64,000 nucleotides of DNA, taken from Cacajao melanocephalus. Lineage: Eukaryota; Chordata; Mammalia; Primates; Pitheciidae. A model generated the notes under the pieces. It saw nothing but the letters and a program-made list of their open reading frames with translations. It ran no database searches and was not told the origin of the DNA. The stretch lies in NCBI GenBank assembly GCA_963573385.1, contig CAUYLG010051959.1, positions 43,338 to 107,337 on the forward strand, in the 5' to 3' direction. The stretch's first letter is position 1, and each line of letters begins with the position of its first letter. This document shows, piece after piece, positions 1-63,976 of the stretch. The position numbers and the translations under genes were made by a program.

Positions 1-424
1 AGTTTTAAGCCCCTCAAAACCCTTCAGATATTTTAGGGTTGTACATTGTTAAAATGTATATTCCATAGTAATAACAGTATGCTGTGAACTTCCCTACAGA
101 TGGATTGAGAAAATATATCATTTAAATAATTATGTTGTAAGAGAATGGCCATTATTATACTTCAGCGGTCATTTACCATACAGTTTTATCAATAAACTAT
201 CTTTTATGTGTATCCCCAAGTGGGACAACTCAAAGTATAGATAAAAATGTTTAGCTATATGGAATAATACTTATGAATACTTAAAGGCTTCAACAAAATA
301 AAATAACTCATTTCTAATCCTGTAGCCCTTAGAATAAGGGCCTTTCTCAAATTCATTAGGCCTGGTACATGGGGCAGAATATTGCCATTAGTGAAAGCCA
401 AAATTTACAAAATATACCTAAGAC
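1..424. other. 3' flank of CCDC38, no gene seen
   Basis: AT-rich sequence beyond the last CCDC38 exon. I see no exon, RNA gene or clear transposon. In human, SNRPF lies on this side of CCDC38; none of its exons is visible here. Confidence 0.5.
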
Positions 425-456
425 ATTCTGATAATAAAATGTGTTACTGCTTTTAT

Positions 457-457
<1 letters not shown>
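425..457 (-). terminator. Candidate CCDC38 poly(A) signal overlapping the stop codon
   Basis: On the minus strand AATAAA occupies 457-452, and its first base is the last base of the TGA stop. Cleavage 10-30 nt beyond would leave a 3'UTR of only about 15-35 nt. I did not systematically exclude a more distal signal outside the window. Confidence 0.5.
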
Positions 458-51837
<51,380 letters not shown>

Positions 51838-54800
51838 TTTGTCACCTGGCCCTGTTAAAAGAAAATAAAATACATTAAAAAAAAATTCTATGAACATTGC
51901 ATAAAAGGACTAAATTAAATAACTCCTTAACAGTCCTTACGGCTTTTAAAAGCAGTGCACACACATACTCTTTGATCCAGCCATTTCAATTCTAGTATCT
52001 TATGTCAAGAAAATAGTCACACTAGCAGCCAAAAGAGCATGTGCACTCATGTTTGTCCATTGTCATTTCATAAATACGGAGTTGACCAAATAACTATGGT
52101 ATATCCATAAAATGAATTACCAGTTGGCCCCTTAAAATGATGCTGTAGTCACTGTTTACCTCTGTCTGTGATATAGGTTTAAAAAAAATTCAAAAGAGTA
52201 GGGATAGTGTGGATTAAAAAATATGTGGAAAAATCTGAGAGGTATTTGAAATGCCGTTCATCAAACACGATTATCTGTGATTTGGTGTAATCTCTCATTT
52301 TTACCACGTTTGGGATTAGGGTTAGGTGATTGAGGCACTCCACCTTAGCTGCAAAACTTAAAGATTACTAAAATAAACAAACAAAAACAAACAAAAGAAA
52401 AAAACCAACCTTCAGTTATCATGATAAATTAAATGTGAATGTAATATATATTTTAAAAATTCTAAATAAATGCAGGAAAGTCTATAATGAACAAAATATC
52501 AAAATTGCAAATACAAATAGTATCTGACCCTGTACTTGTGTGACCGTGAGAGCCAGTGCCTTACTCTACTCACCCAAATCCTGGCCCACAGAACTTGTCT
52601 CTATTTAAAATTCTGTTATTTCGTTTATCATGATTTTTTGCTTTAATTTATATTTTTTACCTAGTGAATTAAAATATTGCTTATTTTGATTATTGAGTTT
52701 TTGCTTTCCCCTTTAAATTTTGTGCCTGAAGCTAGAGCTTCACTGGCCTTACCCTAATCCTTGTTCTGATTTCTATATTTTGGGTATCACTGAAATTTCT
52801 CAATGAGTAGGTATAACTCTTACAATGAGAAAAATAAAAGATATATTCATTTTGGGAATCAGAGATACCCAGGAGTTTATATGAAGCATGCTCACAACAG
52901 AAACAATGGACAACACACCCTATTTGGGGCTTTCCATTTAAATCTGTGCCTCGGGAATCTCAGAGAGCCATATTTAAGGGCGAAATATCCTGGAAGCAGA
53001 GCAGCAGGTGATTAAGAACGTAGAGTTTGGACAAGCCTGATTTTTGAATCTTGGTTTGGTATTTACTTATGTGTGAGCAAGTTCATGTATCATTCAAAAA
53101 ACATCTATTGAGTACCTACTATGTGTCAGGCGCTGTTCTATGTGTGGAGGACAGGGCAATTTTTAAAAAGGCAAAAAAAGAAGAACAAAAGCCATTGTCT
53201 TCATGGAGCCTACATCTTAATTACTCAGCATCTCTGAGCCTCTGCTTCCTGTTTCATAAAGTAGACACACCTCTTAAGGCTTCCTTGAGGATTCAGTGGG
53301 CAATGGATTTAACCAAGTAGGGTGCCTGGCTTACAGACCAGCTCAGTAAGTGGGAACTATTATGTGCTAATATTTTGCCAATTAGCATCCAATTTTAGTT
53401 TCAGTGGTTATAAAAACAAAGATTTTTAAAAATTATGTTAAAGCTTATAAAAGAGAAACAGATAAATAAAAACATATGGCATTGATATTATACTTTTTCA
53501 AATGACTGAACATTTTTTTACAGGCATTACATTCATTCTCATGGGTGGAAAAGAAGCGTCGGTGAAAAATTTGGTGACAACCTGTGTTGATAAGTATTTT
53601 GAATTTGAATGGCTAATATGAAAGGTTTCTAGATTTTCTTGATTTACACTCTGTACTCATCTCCACTCTTAAGATTCTGCTCACCTCTTTCTTGTCACAT
53701 TTTCACTCCTTTGGTCAGTCTATCTAAATTCACTCCCCTTCCCACTCTCATTCCCTTTATCTTTAAAGTCTTTCTGCAATGAGCATCTTTATCCATGGGT
53801 TCAAGCACTTTTTCACTCACAGAAAAACTGAAAGTTCTGTTCCTCTAAGCCAATTGCTAAGAGCAGATATCTGCTCTTATTCCATCTCTTACATAGTTCA
53901 TGTAACACATAAATACAATCAGCTGTCTCTAGACGTTGTTATACTTCTATACTTCCATATGCATGAATTCCCCTATTGATGAATGGAAGGTTGGTGAAGA
54001 ACAAAAGGGAGGTAGAGGAACAGAACCAATTATTCTTGGAAAGGGATTATAAAATCCCCTTTCCAATCAGAAAAATGTTAAAGTCAGTGGATGTCTTTGT
54101 GGTGCAAAATAAAAATAGCATGATGGCTAAACAAAGGCTCTGTACCAAAAGAGAGGGAAAATGTAATTGGATTGTATAGCAAATGCCTGAAAATTCACAT
54201 CTTAAATCCATGTTCAAATTCAACTTCCAATAGATGAAAAAGATCAACAGCTCAGAAATATCAGGAATGTAAAATGGTGGTGTGTAACTGCCAGTCATCC
54301 TTTTTAGAGATGACATGAGCTAAACGATTAAGAGCATAGACTCTATGTCCCTTAATCCTCACACTTCAATTTCCCCATCTTTCAAGAGGAATGATGCAAA
54401 GAGTGCCTACCTTGTGGGATTATTAGGTAAGTTACCATGTCCAGCCTTTGGATGGCATCAGTTGCATAGTAAGTGCAATGGGAGTATAAGCACATGGAGG
54501 GGTGCATTCTAAGGGAGGAATGTGCCTGGTGTATTTCAGGAACAGTAAGGAGACCACTGGGCCTTAAGCACAGTGAACAAAGGGGGAGAGTGCCAAATGA
54601 GGCCAGAGAGGTCATTTTCTCCGTGCAATGGAACCATTCAATGAATTACTCTGATGCTGAGCTGGGAAGAGACTGTAGAAAGGGAAAAGGGTCGCAGAGG
54701 GAGATCTATTAGGAGACTACAGCCACTGGGAGGCAAGAGATAATGGGATCCCTGGGGATAGCAGTGGAAGTGGTGAGAGGTGGTCCGATTTTAGATATGT

Positions 54801-55683
54801 TTTGACAGTAGAGCCCACAGGATTGGCTGATGGTTTGGATGTGAAGTATGAGATAAAGAACTGAGGCAAGAAAGGATGGAGTTGCCATAAATGGAGACAG
54901 AGAAGGCAGTGGGGGAAGGGGCGGCTGGGAAGATCAGAGGCTCATTTTGGGACGTGTGAAACGGGAGGTATGTATTAGATATCCAAAGAGGCATGGGTGT
55001 AATGTATACTGTTCTTTCAAGCAAACACCATGCTGGTTGCTTTAATTATTGTATTCCTCTAATATCTGTACAATTACATGTGCTTTCTGAGTCAGGTCCC
55101 TTGACAAGTGTCATTTCAAGGATAGTAGGAATGGCACTGTGGAAAGACCTCTCGCCTTTGGGGGCAGGCAGCTTTAACTCCTGCCTCTGACTCTTATCCA
55201 CTCTTTTTTTGGGTCTAGAGAATTAGGCTTAATGCACCATAGAATCTTCTATCAATTATGAATAATAACACCTTCCTTACAGGCTTGCTGGAATTTTCAA
55301 ACACAGATAATATATGCAAAGTGCCTGCTCATAGTAGGTTGTGAAGAAGTGATCACTTAAACTTTCTTCAGAGTAGATATTGTCCAGATCCTCCTGTTTC
55401 TGGCCCAGTCTGTCTTGTGAATAACTGCCACCATTTGAAATGGAAGCATAACTGACAATTGCTTTTGGTAAGAAACTCCAGTCAGAGTTCTTGAAACCTG
55501 GTCATTGGAGAGCAATCTACCAGCAATATCAGTGCAAATGTCGGGGACCTGAATCAGCTTCGTGTAGGTTCTTAACATTCCAACCTCCAGGGGAAGTGAG
55601 GAATGGAGAGTGGAGTTTTATAAGGCCCAGTCCTAAGGTTCTAAACCAACTCTAAATAAAATGAATAACACTGTCTGCCAGAT

Positions 55684-55839
55684 ATTATTCGAAGTCATTT
55701 ATTTGTTTTTTGCAACAACACCCTCTAAAACCCAACGAAAACCGATTTCCAGATTATCTCAATTATTCGAAGTTGTTTATTTGTTTTTTGCAACAACACC
55801 CTCTAAAACCCAATGAAAACAGATTTCCAGATGATGTCA
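55684..55839. repeat. Tandem duplication, two 78-bp units
   Basis: 'attattcgaag' starts each unit (55684 and 55762). Both contain 'ttttttgcaacaacaccctc', and only a handful of bases differ. Confidence 0.95.
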
Positions 55840-57098
55840 ATATGAGATAAAAAGCAGTGTTTCTCTTTGCATCCATACGAGGATTTAGACTGGTTCTCCC
55901 AGACCCAATACACTCCCACTTTTTTTTCCCACCTCCTCTCCACCTACCTTGGACAAATACTAGGAAAAGGGGCTGTGAACTGTGTCCTTGCATGGTGTGG
56001 AGAGATCAGAGCTAGCAATTTTTTGTTTACCTAAAAGCCAGGAGCCACTGGGTCCTTGGCCTGCTCACACGCACACTGCCTCTTTTGACTGGATCAGAGC
56101 ATAGCACAATGATGAGGAAATTACTTTCAGCTTGACCTTTAAGGCACTGCTGGCGTCAGGCTACTTAGTATGGACTTTTCTGTTGACATTTCTGACTGCC
56201 CCTTTTGCGAAGTGAAAAAACAAAACAAAACTGGAGGTTAAAAGGAAGGAAGGACAGGTTAAAGAGTCAGCAAATACAAGTCAGATAATGTGAAAAGTAC
56301 TAAAGAGCTGCTATTGAGATATTGGTTATTTCCAAGGAAAAATGTGTCATTCTTACCCATCTATAACTGCTGAACAGTAACCAAGGAGAGAAATTCACTC
56401 ATCCTTTCTGCTTTTGAAAACCTCCTGCTTGCAAGAGCTTCTCAATGTGTCTGTCTGGACTGTGAATCAGATGCACAGTTCACCCACAAACATAAATATC
56501 TATGAAAAAGAAATATAATTTCTTTTAGACTCACCCAGAACCTGCAAGCTTTAAATACATGGTCTGTTAAGTCAGGAGGGGAACTATACTACTGGCTGAA
56601 ATCTAATCCTTAACTTAATTGGTCAGAAAGACAAATAGCAGGATTAAAATAAACTAATAAAAATAATAATACCTATTACCTGTTTAGAGCTTGACACTGG
56701 GCTATGTTATTTACGTTTTATTTTATTTAAAATTCAGACAAGCCCACAAAGTAGAAATAACTATCCCTATGATAAACATGAGGAAATGGAGGCTTCGAGA
56801 AATTACCATAAATAAATTTCCCAAACAGCTCATAGGAAACAGAAGTGAGACTAAAACAAGTTTATCGAACCCTTTCTATTTTTCTATAATTTTAATCCAT
56901 CCTTTATAATTGCATAGTTCTGCAACTATGCCTAAAATCGCAAAATGTAACCGATTAAAGCCTTTAGCAGAAATTTTGTGATATAAAATTTTAATATTTC
57001 TCTGTGAGTTAGTGACTTTATGTTTCTATTCCCCACTGTTGCTACTTCTCTTTTTAAAGACATAGAAATATATATGTGTATAAACTTTTTAAAAGCTA

Positions 57099-57100
<2 letters not shown>

Positions 57101-57136
<36 letters not shown>

Positions 57137-57140
57137 TACA
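57101..57140. repeat. (CA)n microsatellite
   Basis: Thirteen CA units, then a mixed TA/CA run. Confidence 0.95.
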
Positions 57141-57593
57141 ACCTGTTTGTGATTGTGTATGTGAGCTGTGAATAATCTTCTGATGTCCCCCCACCCTTAG
57201 GGTCTCTTTCACTAACGTTGTCTATTTCTTTTCTATTTTTTCTCTTTCCTCTCTCTTTCCTAAATGATCTCTCTTTTATAGACCATAATATGAAGCTAAA
57301 TTATATTCTTATTTATCGTGGTCATCTAAAGGAGTTTTTGCTTTCTGTTCTATGTTTTTTTTAATGACAGTAAATTAACTTCTATATTTTGTGGTTTTGC
57401 AGGCTCAGTCTGCTTTTATAGTATATTATTTGCATCCATATCTATCATTTTTATTGTAAAGTCTTTGCTGGGCAGGGAAAGTGCCTTTCTTGTCTTTGTA
57501 TGTTCCACAAGACTTAAAACAGAGCTTGTAATAAACATGTATAAACGAAATCAAGTAATTAAGGAATCAAAACAAAAGCCTGTGCCGGGCAGA

Positions 57594-57607
57594 GTTTCCA
57601 TAGCAAC
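57594..57607 (+). promoter_or_regulatory. RFX X-box
   Basis: GTTTCCATAGCAAC is a near-consensus imperfect palindrome for RFX factors, which drive ciliary and spermatid genes. It lies at the CCDC38 side of the shared intergenic region, about 1.05 kb from the AMDHD1 ATG. Motif seen directly; function inferred. Confidence 0.7.
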
Positions 57608-57776
57608 TGATGGGCAGGAAGCGACGTGGCTGAGAATCACAGACTATCTTTCCATAAACTTGAGTCTGTCTCCAATTTTGGTTGCAAGTTGCTTGTAGAC
57701 CCCACCAGACACAGCTGAGTTGGGAAAGGAACACTCGGAGGGGCAGGGGCGGACAGTGAGCTGAAACCTGTTTTAC

Positions 57777-57850
57777 CTCAATGAGTTTGGATCCGTTTCG
57801 GGAAGGCGACGTGGGGAATGTGGGCGGAGATGCCAATCGATCCTCCGGTC
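57777..57850 (-). other. CCDC38: Candidate non-coding first exon of CCDC38 (donor side)
   Basis: On the minus strand, CATTGAG followed by GTAAAA (57776-57771) is a usable donor at the edge of the GC-rich region. The 5' end is not visible, so the upper coordinate is a guess. Confidence 0.25.
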
Positions 57851-58055
57851 TCTGCTCTATCGTCCCGCATACCGGTTCCCCATCATCTCAGGGGCCGTCT
57901 GGTAGCGGATCCCGGAACAGAGCTAGCCAACGAATAAGTGCGCGGCACCCGCCACCCGCGCGGACCCAAGAGCAACTCCCCCACCGCACCCCCCTCCTCC
58001 CTACCCCCCAGGTTCCCTCGGCCCGCGGCCCTCCGCGTCCCGGGCTCCTGCCCCA

Positions 58056-58235
58056 GCCCTCTGGGCAGAGGTTTCCCCTACTCTGCCCTCTCCTGGGGCT
58101 CTACCTCCAAGCTCCAGTCCCTGCCCCTACTCTGCCCTCTCCAGGAGCGCTACCTCCAGGCTCCCGCCCAACCCCCTGGGCAGAGGTTTTCCCCCACTGT
58201 GTCCCCTTCGGGGCTCTACCCCAGGTTCTCGCCCG
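58056..58235. repeat. GC-rich imperfect repeat in the promoter region
   Basis: 'ctgggcagaggttt' occurs at about 58061 and 58176, each followed by a 'ggggctctacc' block. A partial middle copy is at about 58128-58165. Confidence 0.8.
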
Positions 58236-58640
58236 TCACTCCCGAACACCCCGGGCGCCCTCACCCACCCGCCTTGACCCGCTACCACATAACCACGTGA
58301 TCAACACAGCCCACTTTGATCTCTCGGGGCGACCCAGCTGCAGTTTCCTTATCTGAAAAGTAGGAACACTAGTCTCCCTCTCATTTACTCAGGACAGGAC
58401 AAGACCACCAATAAAGAGTGGATTCCTCATCAGGTTTGCGACTCATTGCCATTCTTGCAATGATTACCGCCCTCATTGCTGTGGTTGGGGGAGGCGAGCA
58501 AAGGGCAGCGGATGCGAGTGCCCGCCCCCGCCCCACCCTCCCCGCCCCTGGCGGCGCAGGCTGCGGCTCTTCGTCCTCCACTGCGTCCTGCCCCCGGCCC
58601 GAGCCCGGTGGCCTCCCGGCGACCCCCGGCGAGCAGCGAC

Positions 58641-58777
58641 ATGGCAGGCGGCCACAGGCTCTTGCTGGAGAATGCGCGGCAAGTGGTACTGGTGTGCGCC
58701 CGTGGCCAGCGCTTCCTGACGCGGGACGCGCTGCGCAGCCTGGCGGTGCTGGAGGGCGCCAGCCTGGTGGTGGGCAC
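58641..58777 (+). CDS. AMDHD1: AMDHD1 coding exon 1 (imidazolonepropionase, N-terminus), partial gene
   Basis: The ATG at 58641 opens 45 codons plus two bases, ending at a GTAAGT donor (58778). The peptide begins MAGGHRLLLENARQVVLVCA and ends LAVLEGASLVVG, which I recognise as the start of AMDHD1. Family knowledge: the enzyme (EC 3.5.2.7) hydrolyses 4-imidazolone-5-propanoate to N-formimidoyl-glutamate, step 3 of histidine breakdown. This exon covers only the first beta strands, so no metal-binding residues of the amidohydrolase domain are visible. The ATG context (AGCGACATGG) is good. Some residues differ from my memory of human. HAL, the first histidine-breakdown enzyme, lies near AMDHD1 in human but is not in this window. 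Further exons lie beyond 64 kb or were not recognised. Confidence 0.93.
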
Positions 58778-59059
58778 GTAAGTGGCAGGGCGCACAGGGT
58801 GGGGGCCGCCACGGGCGGAGCTGGCCACTGTTCCTCTCACTGTGCACGGCGGAGGAAAGCAACGCCGTGAAAGCTTCCCTGCGCAGAGACACAGGGGCAA
58901 GCCAGCCTTTGGGGCACCTGTTGCTAACACGCTCAACGTCCAACGGCTTGGGCTGTTATTCAGTTTAAAGAGCTCAAGAGAGGAACGTCCCATTGGAACG
59001 CATCCCGGGTCCTGCCTCTGCTGGTAAAATATCACTGTCCAACCATCAGAAGGGGTTGG

Positions 59060-59285
59060 AGTTCTCCCCAGTGCTTCTTAAAGGGAGGCTAAGAGACCAC
59101 CTTTGTCAGGGTGGCTTGTGGTTATTTTATTCTCAAGGCAGATTTCTGATTCCACCTGCATTCTCCAACTCCCTATCCCTAGAATTTTAGGATCAGCATC
59201 ACTGGGGCTGGAGTTTTGAGACCTGAATTTTTCAAAAGTAACTTTCACAACCCCATGGTCTCGTACTAAAGTTTTAGAACCACGG
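59060..59285. repeat. MER5A-type hAT-Charlie element
   Basis: 'agcatcactggggctggag' and 'actaaagttttagaaccac' follow MER5A. Confidence 0.5.
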
Positions 59286-59605
59286 AGAACATTTAGACGA
59301 TAATGGCCCTGAATGATAAGAAATCAAGGTTTGGCCACCAGAAAACAAGATATTTCTCTTAGTCATCTGAGTTTCCTGCCAGATGTGAAAAAAAGAACAA
59401 AGTTTGAGGGCAACCTGGAGTAGCAAGGGAAATTGGATGAGAATTTGAATCTGAAGGGCGCCATGGGCCACAATTGCACACGATGAATGAGTCTCACAAA
59501 CTGACCATGGCTTGTCTGAGGCAGTTTAGGGTTGTGCAAGAGCCCAGCTTTTAAGAGACTGTTGGTTTATTATTTAATTAAATTAATTAGTTAATTAATT
59601 AATTA

Positions 59606-59884
<279 letters not shown>

Positions 59885-60196
59885 ACTTTTTTTTTTTTTT
59901 GAGACAGAGTCTAGCTCTGTCGCCCAGGTTGGAGTGCAGTGGCATGATCTTGGCTCCACCTCCCAGGCTCAACTGCAACCTCTACCTCCCAGACCCAAGC
60001 CAACTTCACACCTCAGCCTCTGGAGTTAGCTGGGACTACAGGCGCAGGCCACGAAGCCAGGCTAATTTTTGTATTTTTTGTAGAGACACGGCCTCACGAT
60101 GTTGCTTAAGCTGGTCTCAAACTCCTGGGCTCAATCGATCCACTTGCTTTGGCCTCCCAGTGCTGGGATTACAGGCATGAGCCACCACAACCAGCC
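59885..60196 (-). mobile_element. Alu
   Basis: Reverse Alu with a poly-T start and a small duplication in the left part ('ctccacctcccaggctcaac'), ending 'ccaccacaaccagcc'. Confidence 0.93.
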
Positions 60197-60336
60197 TGAT
60201 TGGTTTATTTTTAATTAATAAAGGGATGAAAACATTCCCAATTTACTATAAAATATTGTTTAAAAATTTGTTTAGAAAGTTGAAAAATATCTACCTGGGT
60301 TGGGACCAGAGTATCTATAAAAATTATACCAATGCA

Positions 60337-60631
60337 GCTGGTGCAGTGACTCACGCCTGTAATCCCAGCACTTTGAGAGGCTGAGGCGGGTGGATCACCT
60401 GAGGTCAGGAGCTTGAGACCAGCCTAGACAACATGGTGAAATCTCGTCTCTACTAAAAATACAAAAATTAGCGGGGCGTGGCAGCGCACGTCTGTAATCC
60501 CAGCTACTCAGAGGTTGAGGCAGGAAAATCACTTGAACCTGGGAGGCGGAGGTTGCAGGGAGCCAAGATTGCACCACTGCACTTCAGCCTGGGTGACAGA
60601 GGGGGGCTCTGTCTCAAAAAAAAAAAAAATT
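60337..60631 (+). mobile_element. Alu with clear target-site duplication
   Basis: 'aaaattataccaatgca' flanks both ends (60320-60336 and about 60628-60644). Confidence 0.95.
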
Positions 60632-61505
60632 ATACCAATGCACCAACATAAAGTCTTGGGTTCCAACGCGTGTTCTATGTTCACATCAAAACCACAAAAA
60701 GTAGGAGGAAGAAAAGGAGAGAGTTGACTTGTGGTCTGGAAGGTGGGGCCTTTTCATTCAAATCTGTTACATTGTTCTCAGTTTGTTGGACTTATTACAC
60801 TGAAATCCATTTATAAGAATATTGAGAATTTTCACTATTCAAATATGATTAGCTTGGTACAGGATGGTGTTTTTATTTTCACTTACTATCATCACTGTCT
60901 TATATATTAGGTTGATGCAAAACACAAGTATAGAATTGGAATAATTATCTGGTTATCTGAGGTGCTTTGAAATGTATCTTCCACCTTCATTATCTGAATA
61001 TTTTAAGGTAAAAGTGTTTTCAGGGTGGATTATTTAGGTGATTATCTTAAATTTTCACATCACTTCCCTTATGTAGAAGTTGTGTGTTCAAAGACAACTT
61101 GATCCTGCTTCTCTTTTGGTAGACAAGAAGAACACAAGCTGTGGGTGTGTGTGTAGGGAGGGGGTACTGATTAAAAGCACAGAGAAGTGGAAGAAAGTTC
61201 CATTTCAAAGCCCAGAAATGAATGGATTTTAATGGTGTTTTTTTCTTTTTTTCAACAAGTATATACATGCCATAGTATGTCCTGATTAGAATGAACCTCA
61301 GTGAGATCAGCTAATAGTCAATCCCCTCTATGCTATAGATTTATAAAATGAGTCCTGGAAAAGAATATGGTTTGAGGGGCACCAGAAACTCCCTCCTCCT
61401 AAAAATAAATATCTCAGTGATTGTCTGCTGTAGGGTAAAAGTTCCACCATGTAACCATTATATTCATTCATTTAGGTCTCTAAAGTTATCTCATTCTTAA
61501 ATCAA

Positions 61506-61507
<2 letters not shown>

Positions 61508-61577
<70 letters not shown>

Positions 61578-61579
61578 GG
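61508..61579. repeat. (TC)n(TG)n compound microsatellite
   Basis: About 17 TC units run straight into about 18 TG units. Confidence 0.95.
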
Positions 61580-63596
61580 TTGTAGTTAATCTTGAAGAAG
61601 CTCCCGGGTGTGGAAAAGAAGCACAAACTGTCATCCAGTTTAAAATTGTCCCATCCAAAGGCTAAAACCTAGATGATGTCTAAATGAACAAAACAAACAA
61701 GAATTAAAATATAGATTCATACACAAGGACCATTTGTTTTAGCACTTCAGAGGAAGGGTAAAAATGGAAAATGTTGAAGGAAAAATGGGTTTTTATTTTC
61801 CTTCCTAGAAGCCAATAAAAGAGTCAGGTAGACAATGAACCTAAAATAGGACATTTTCATTCATTCACAAATATGTGCTCAGCTTAGGGGATGCAAAAAT
61901 GACTAATAATCATTCTGATCTCAAAGAGCCCAAAGACTACTGGGGAACAAGACACATGAAAAGATAATTATAATACGGTAAGCCAAAAGTAGAGAGATAT
62001 GTGCAAATAGGCTTATTATAAGAGACGGCACGGAGGAGTGCCTGAACCAATGGGAGAATCAGAAGAGGTGTCAGCTTTATCCATCTAAAAAACAAGACCA
62101 ATTTTAGGGTTTTAGTAACGGAGACAGTGTATGTGCCAATTCTGAATTTTCACAAAGCACCCTGAGAGCCATTGAAAGAAGCATCATCCTCCTTAAATCA
62201 TCTTCATTACAGTTTCCATTATGATCATTATACTTTAGCTCCTCAAGTGGGGTCTTGCTTGCTAATTTGCTTTACTTTCAGAAGATTCTTCCTACACTTC
62301 TCAGAATAGAAAGTCAATAAAACCACACATGTCTATTATTTTTATCCCCTAAAAAAGTGCATGCGATATATGTTCATTGCAGGAAAAGAAAATACAAATG
62401 AACAAAAAGGAAAAAGTCACTCAAACCCCATCATTAGGTGAACTAACGCCAACATTTAGTGCTTCTCCTTTCAGATGTTTTCCCTTGCAAATAGAATCAC
62501 ATAAAAATGCATACTTTAGAAAAGGAAGCTACGTATATTGTTTTGTACTCGGGTTTTTTTCACTTAGTAATAAATAGTGAAAATCTTACCATAGCAGTAA
62601 TATATATCTTTATAATTTTAATGGCTACCTTAAAAAAACACTTTTGGGGGAATGCTTTTTGTTAGTTTCCTTCAATACTGTCCTTGGACATGAACCTTTG
62701 TTCCAACATAGGTAGGAGTCCACCAATGAATGAGAGAACCACACTGTCGAAAGGTAGATAAGCATGGGATTAGTGGGGTCAGGAAGAGGACCCAGAGCCC
62801 CTCAAAATTCTCCTCCGGCACAGACTGAGAATGTTAGAGATTTATTCCTTAGGTTTGACTTTGTTAAAATGACCTCTCTTAAAGCAGTGGCAGTCCTTCG
62901 CTCTTTGCATAAGAGCATTCTCTTTGTTCTTTCCCTAAGTGTCAATTTCTAATCCTTTTGGTCCTTTCCATCACCAGATCCACTGCACACGGGGTAGATT
63001 ATCTAACTGGGCCAGATAAAGGTTTTAGTGATAAAGAATTGTTATTATTTCTTTTCCTTTCATAACATCTACTCTTTACATCCAGTTTCTTCTGCTCCTC
63101 CACTCTTACATTTTTTTAGGTTACCCCAACCACTTCTGTCCAAGTTCTGAATCCCTTACCCTATTTTAACAGCACATTCCAGCTCTCAGGATTATAGCCC
63201 TGAATCTCCACGTTGGAAACGAATTTGCTGTGAGTGGCCAAGACCCAAATTAACCAGTGGCTGAAACAAGATGGAACTCTATTTCTCTTCTATGTGAAAA
63301 TCTAAACGTAGGAATGCGGGGCTAGTTGATTGCAGTACTCCATGGAGTCCTCAGGAGCTGGCCTCTTGCTGCCTTGCTCTCCCGTGCATTGCCCACTTTC
63401 TTACACTCTCTCCATGACCCAAGATGGCCACCGCATCTCTCGTTATGGTGTCTGCATTCCAGCCATTAAGAATAGAAAGAGAACGCAATCCTACTGGCTA
63501 GACCTTAGTCTCGTGGCCATACCTGACTGGTGGGAAGTGGGGAAATGTAGTCTGTATTCTGGGTGGTCATGTGTCCAACTAAAATTTAGGGCTTAG

Positions 63597-63976
<380 letters not shown>

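Larger units (their letters stand above)
51852..57776 (-). other. CCDC38 5' non-coding intron(s)
   Basis: Leader region between coding exon 1 and the promoter. It contains MIR/L2-like fragments at about 53060-53370, a reverse L2-type fragment at about 54480-54600, a tandem duplication at 55684 and (CA)n at 57101. I could not place further non-coding exons with confidence. Confidence 0.5.
57780..58870. promoter_or_regulatory. GC-rich divergent promoter region of CCDC38 and AMDHD1
   Basis: GC- and CpG-rich against AT-rich surroundings. It holds GC boxes just upstream of AMDHD1 (58521-58548, alternating CCCGCCC and CCGCCCC) and a CACGTG E-box (58294-58299). No clear TATA box close to the AMDHD1 ATG. 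Confidence 0.75.

Noticed and set aside
57781..58356. 191-codon plus-strand frame upstream of AMDHD1
   Set aside because: Pro/Ser/Arg-rich, lies in a GC-rich promoter region over an imperfect repeat, overlaps other open frames, and has no domain that I recognise. Not called as a gene.
58381..59035. Minus-strand frames of 143-201 codons opposite AMDHD1 exon 1
   Set aside because: Several overlapping frames are open at once because of high GC content. None has the recognisable protein of the plus-strand exon.
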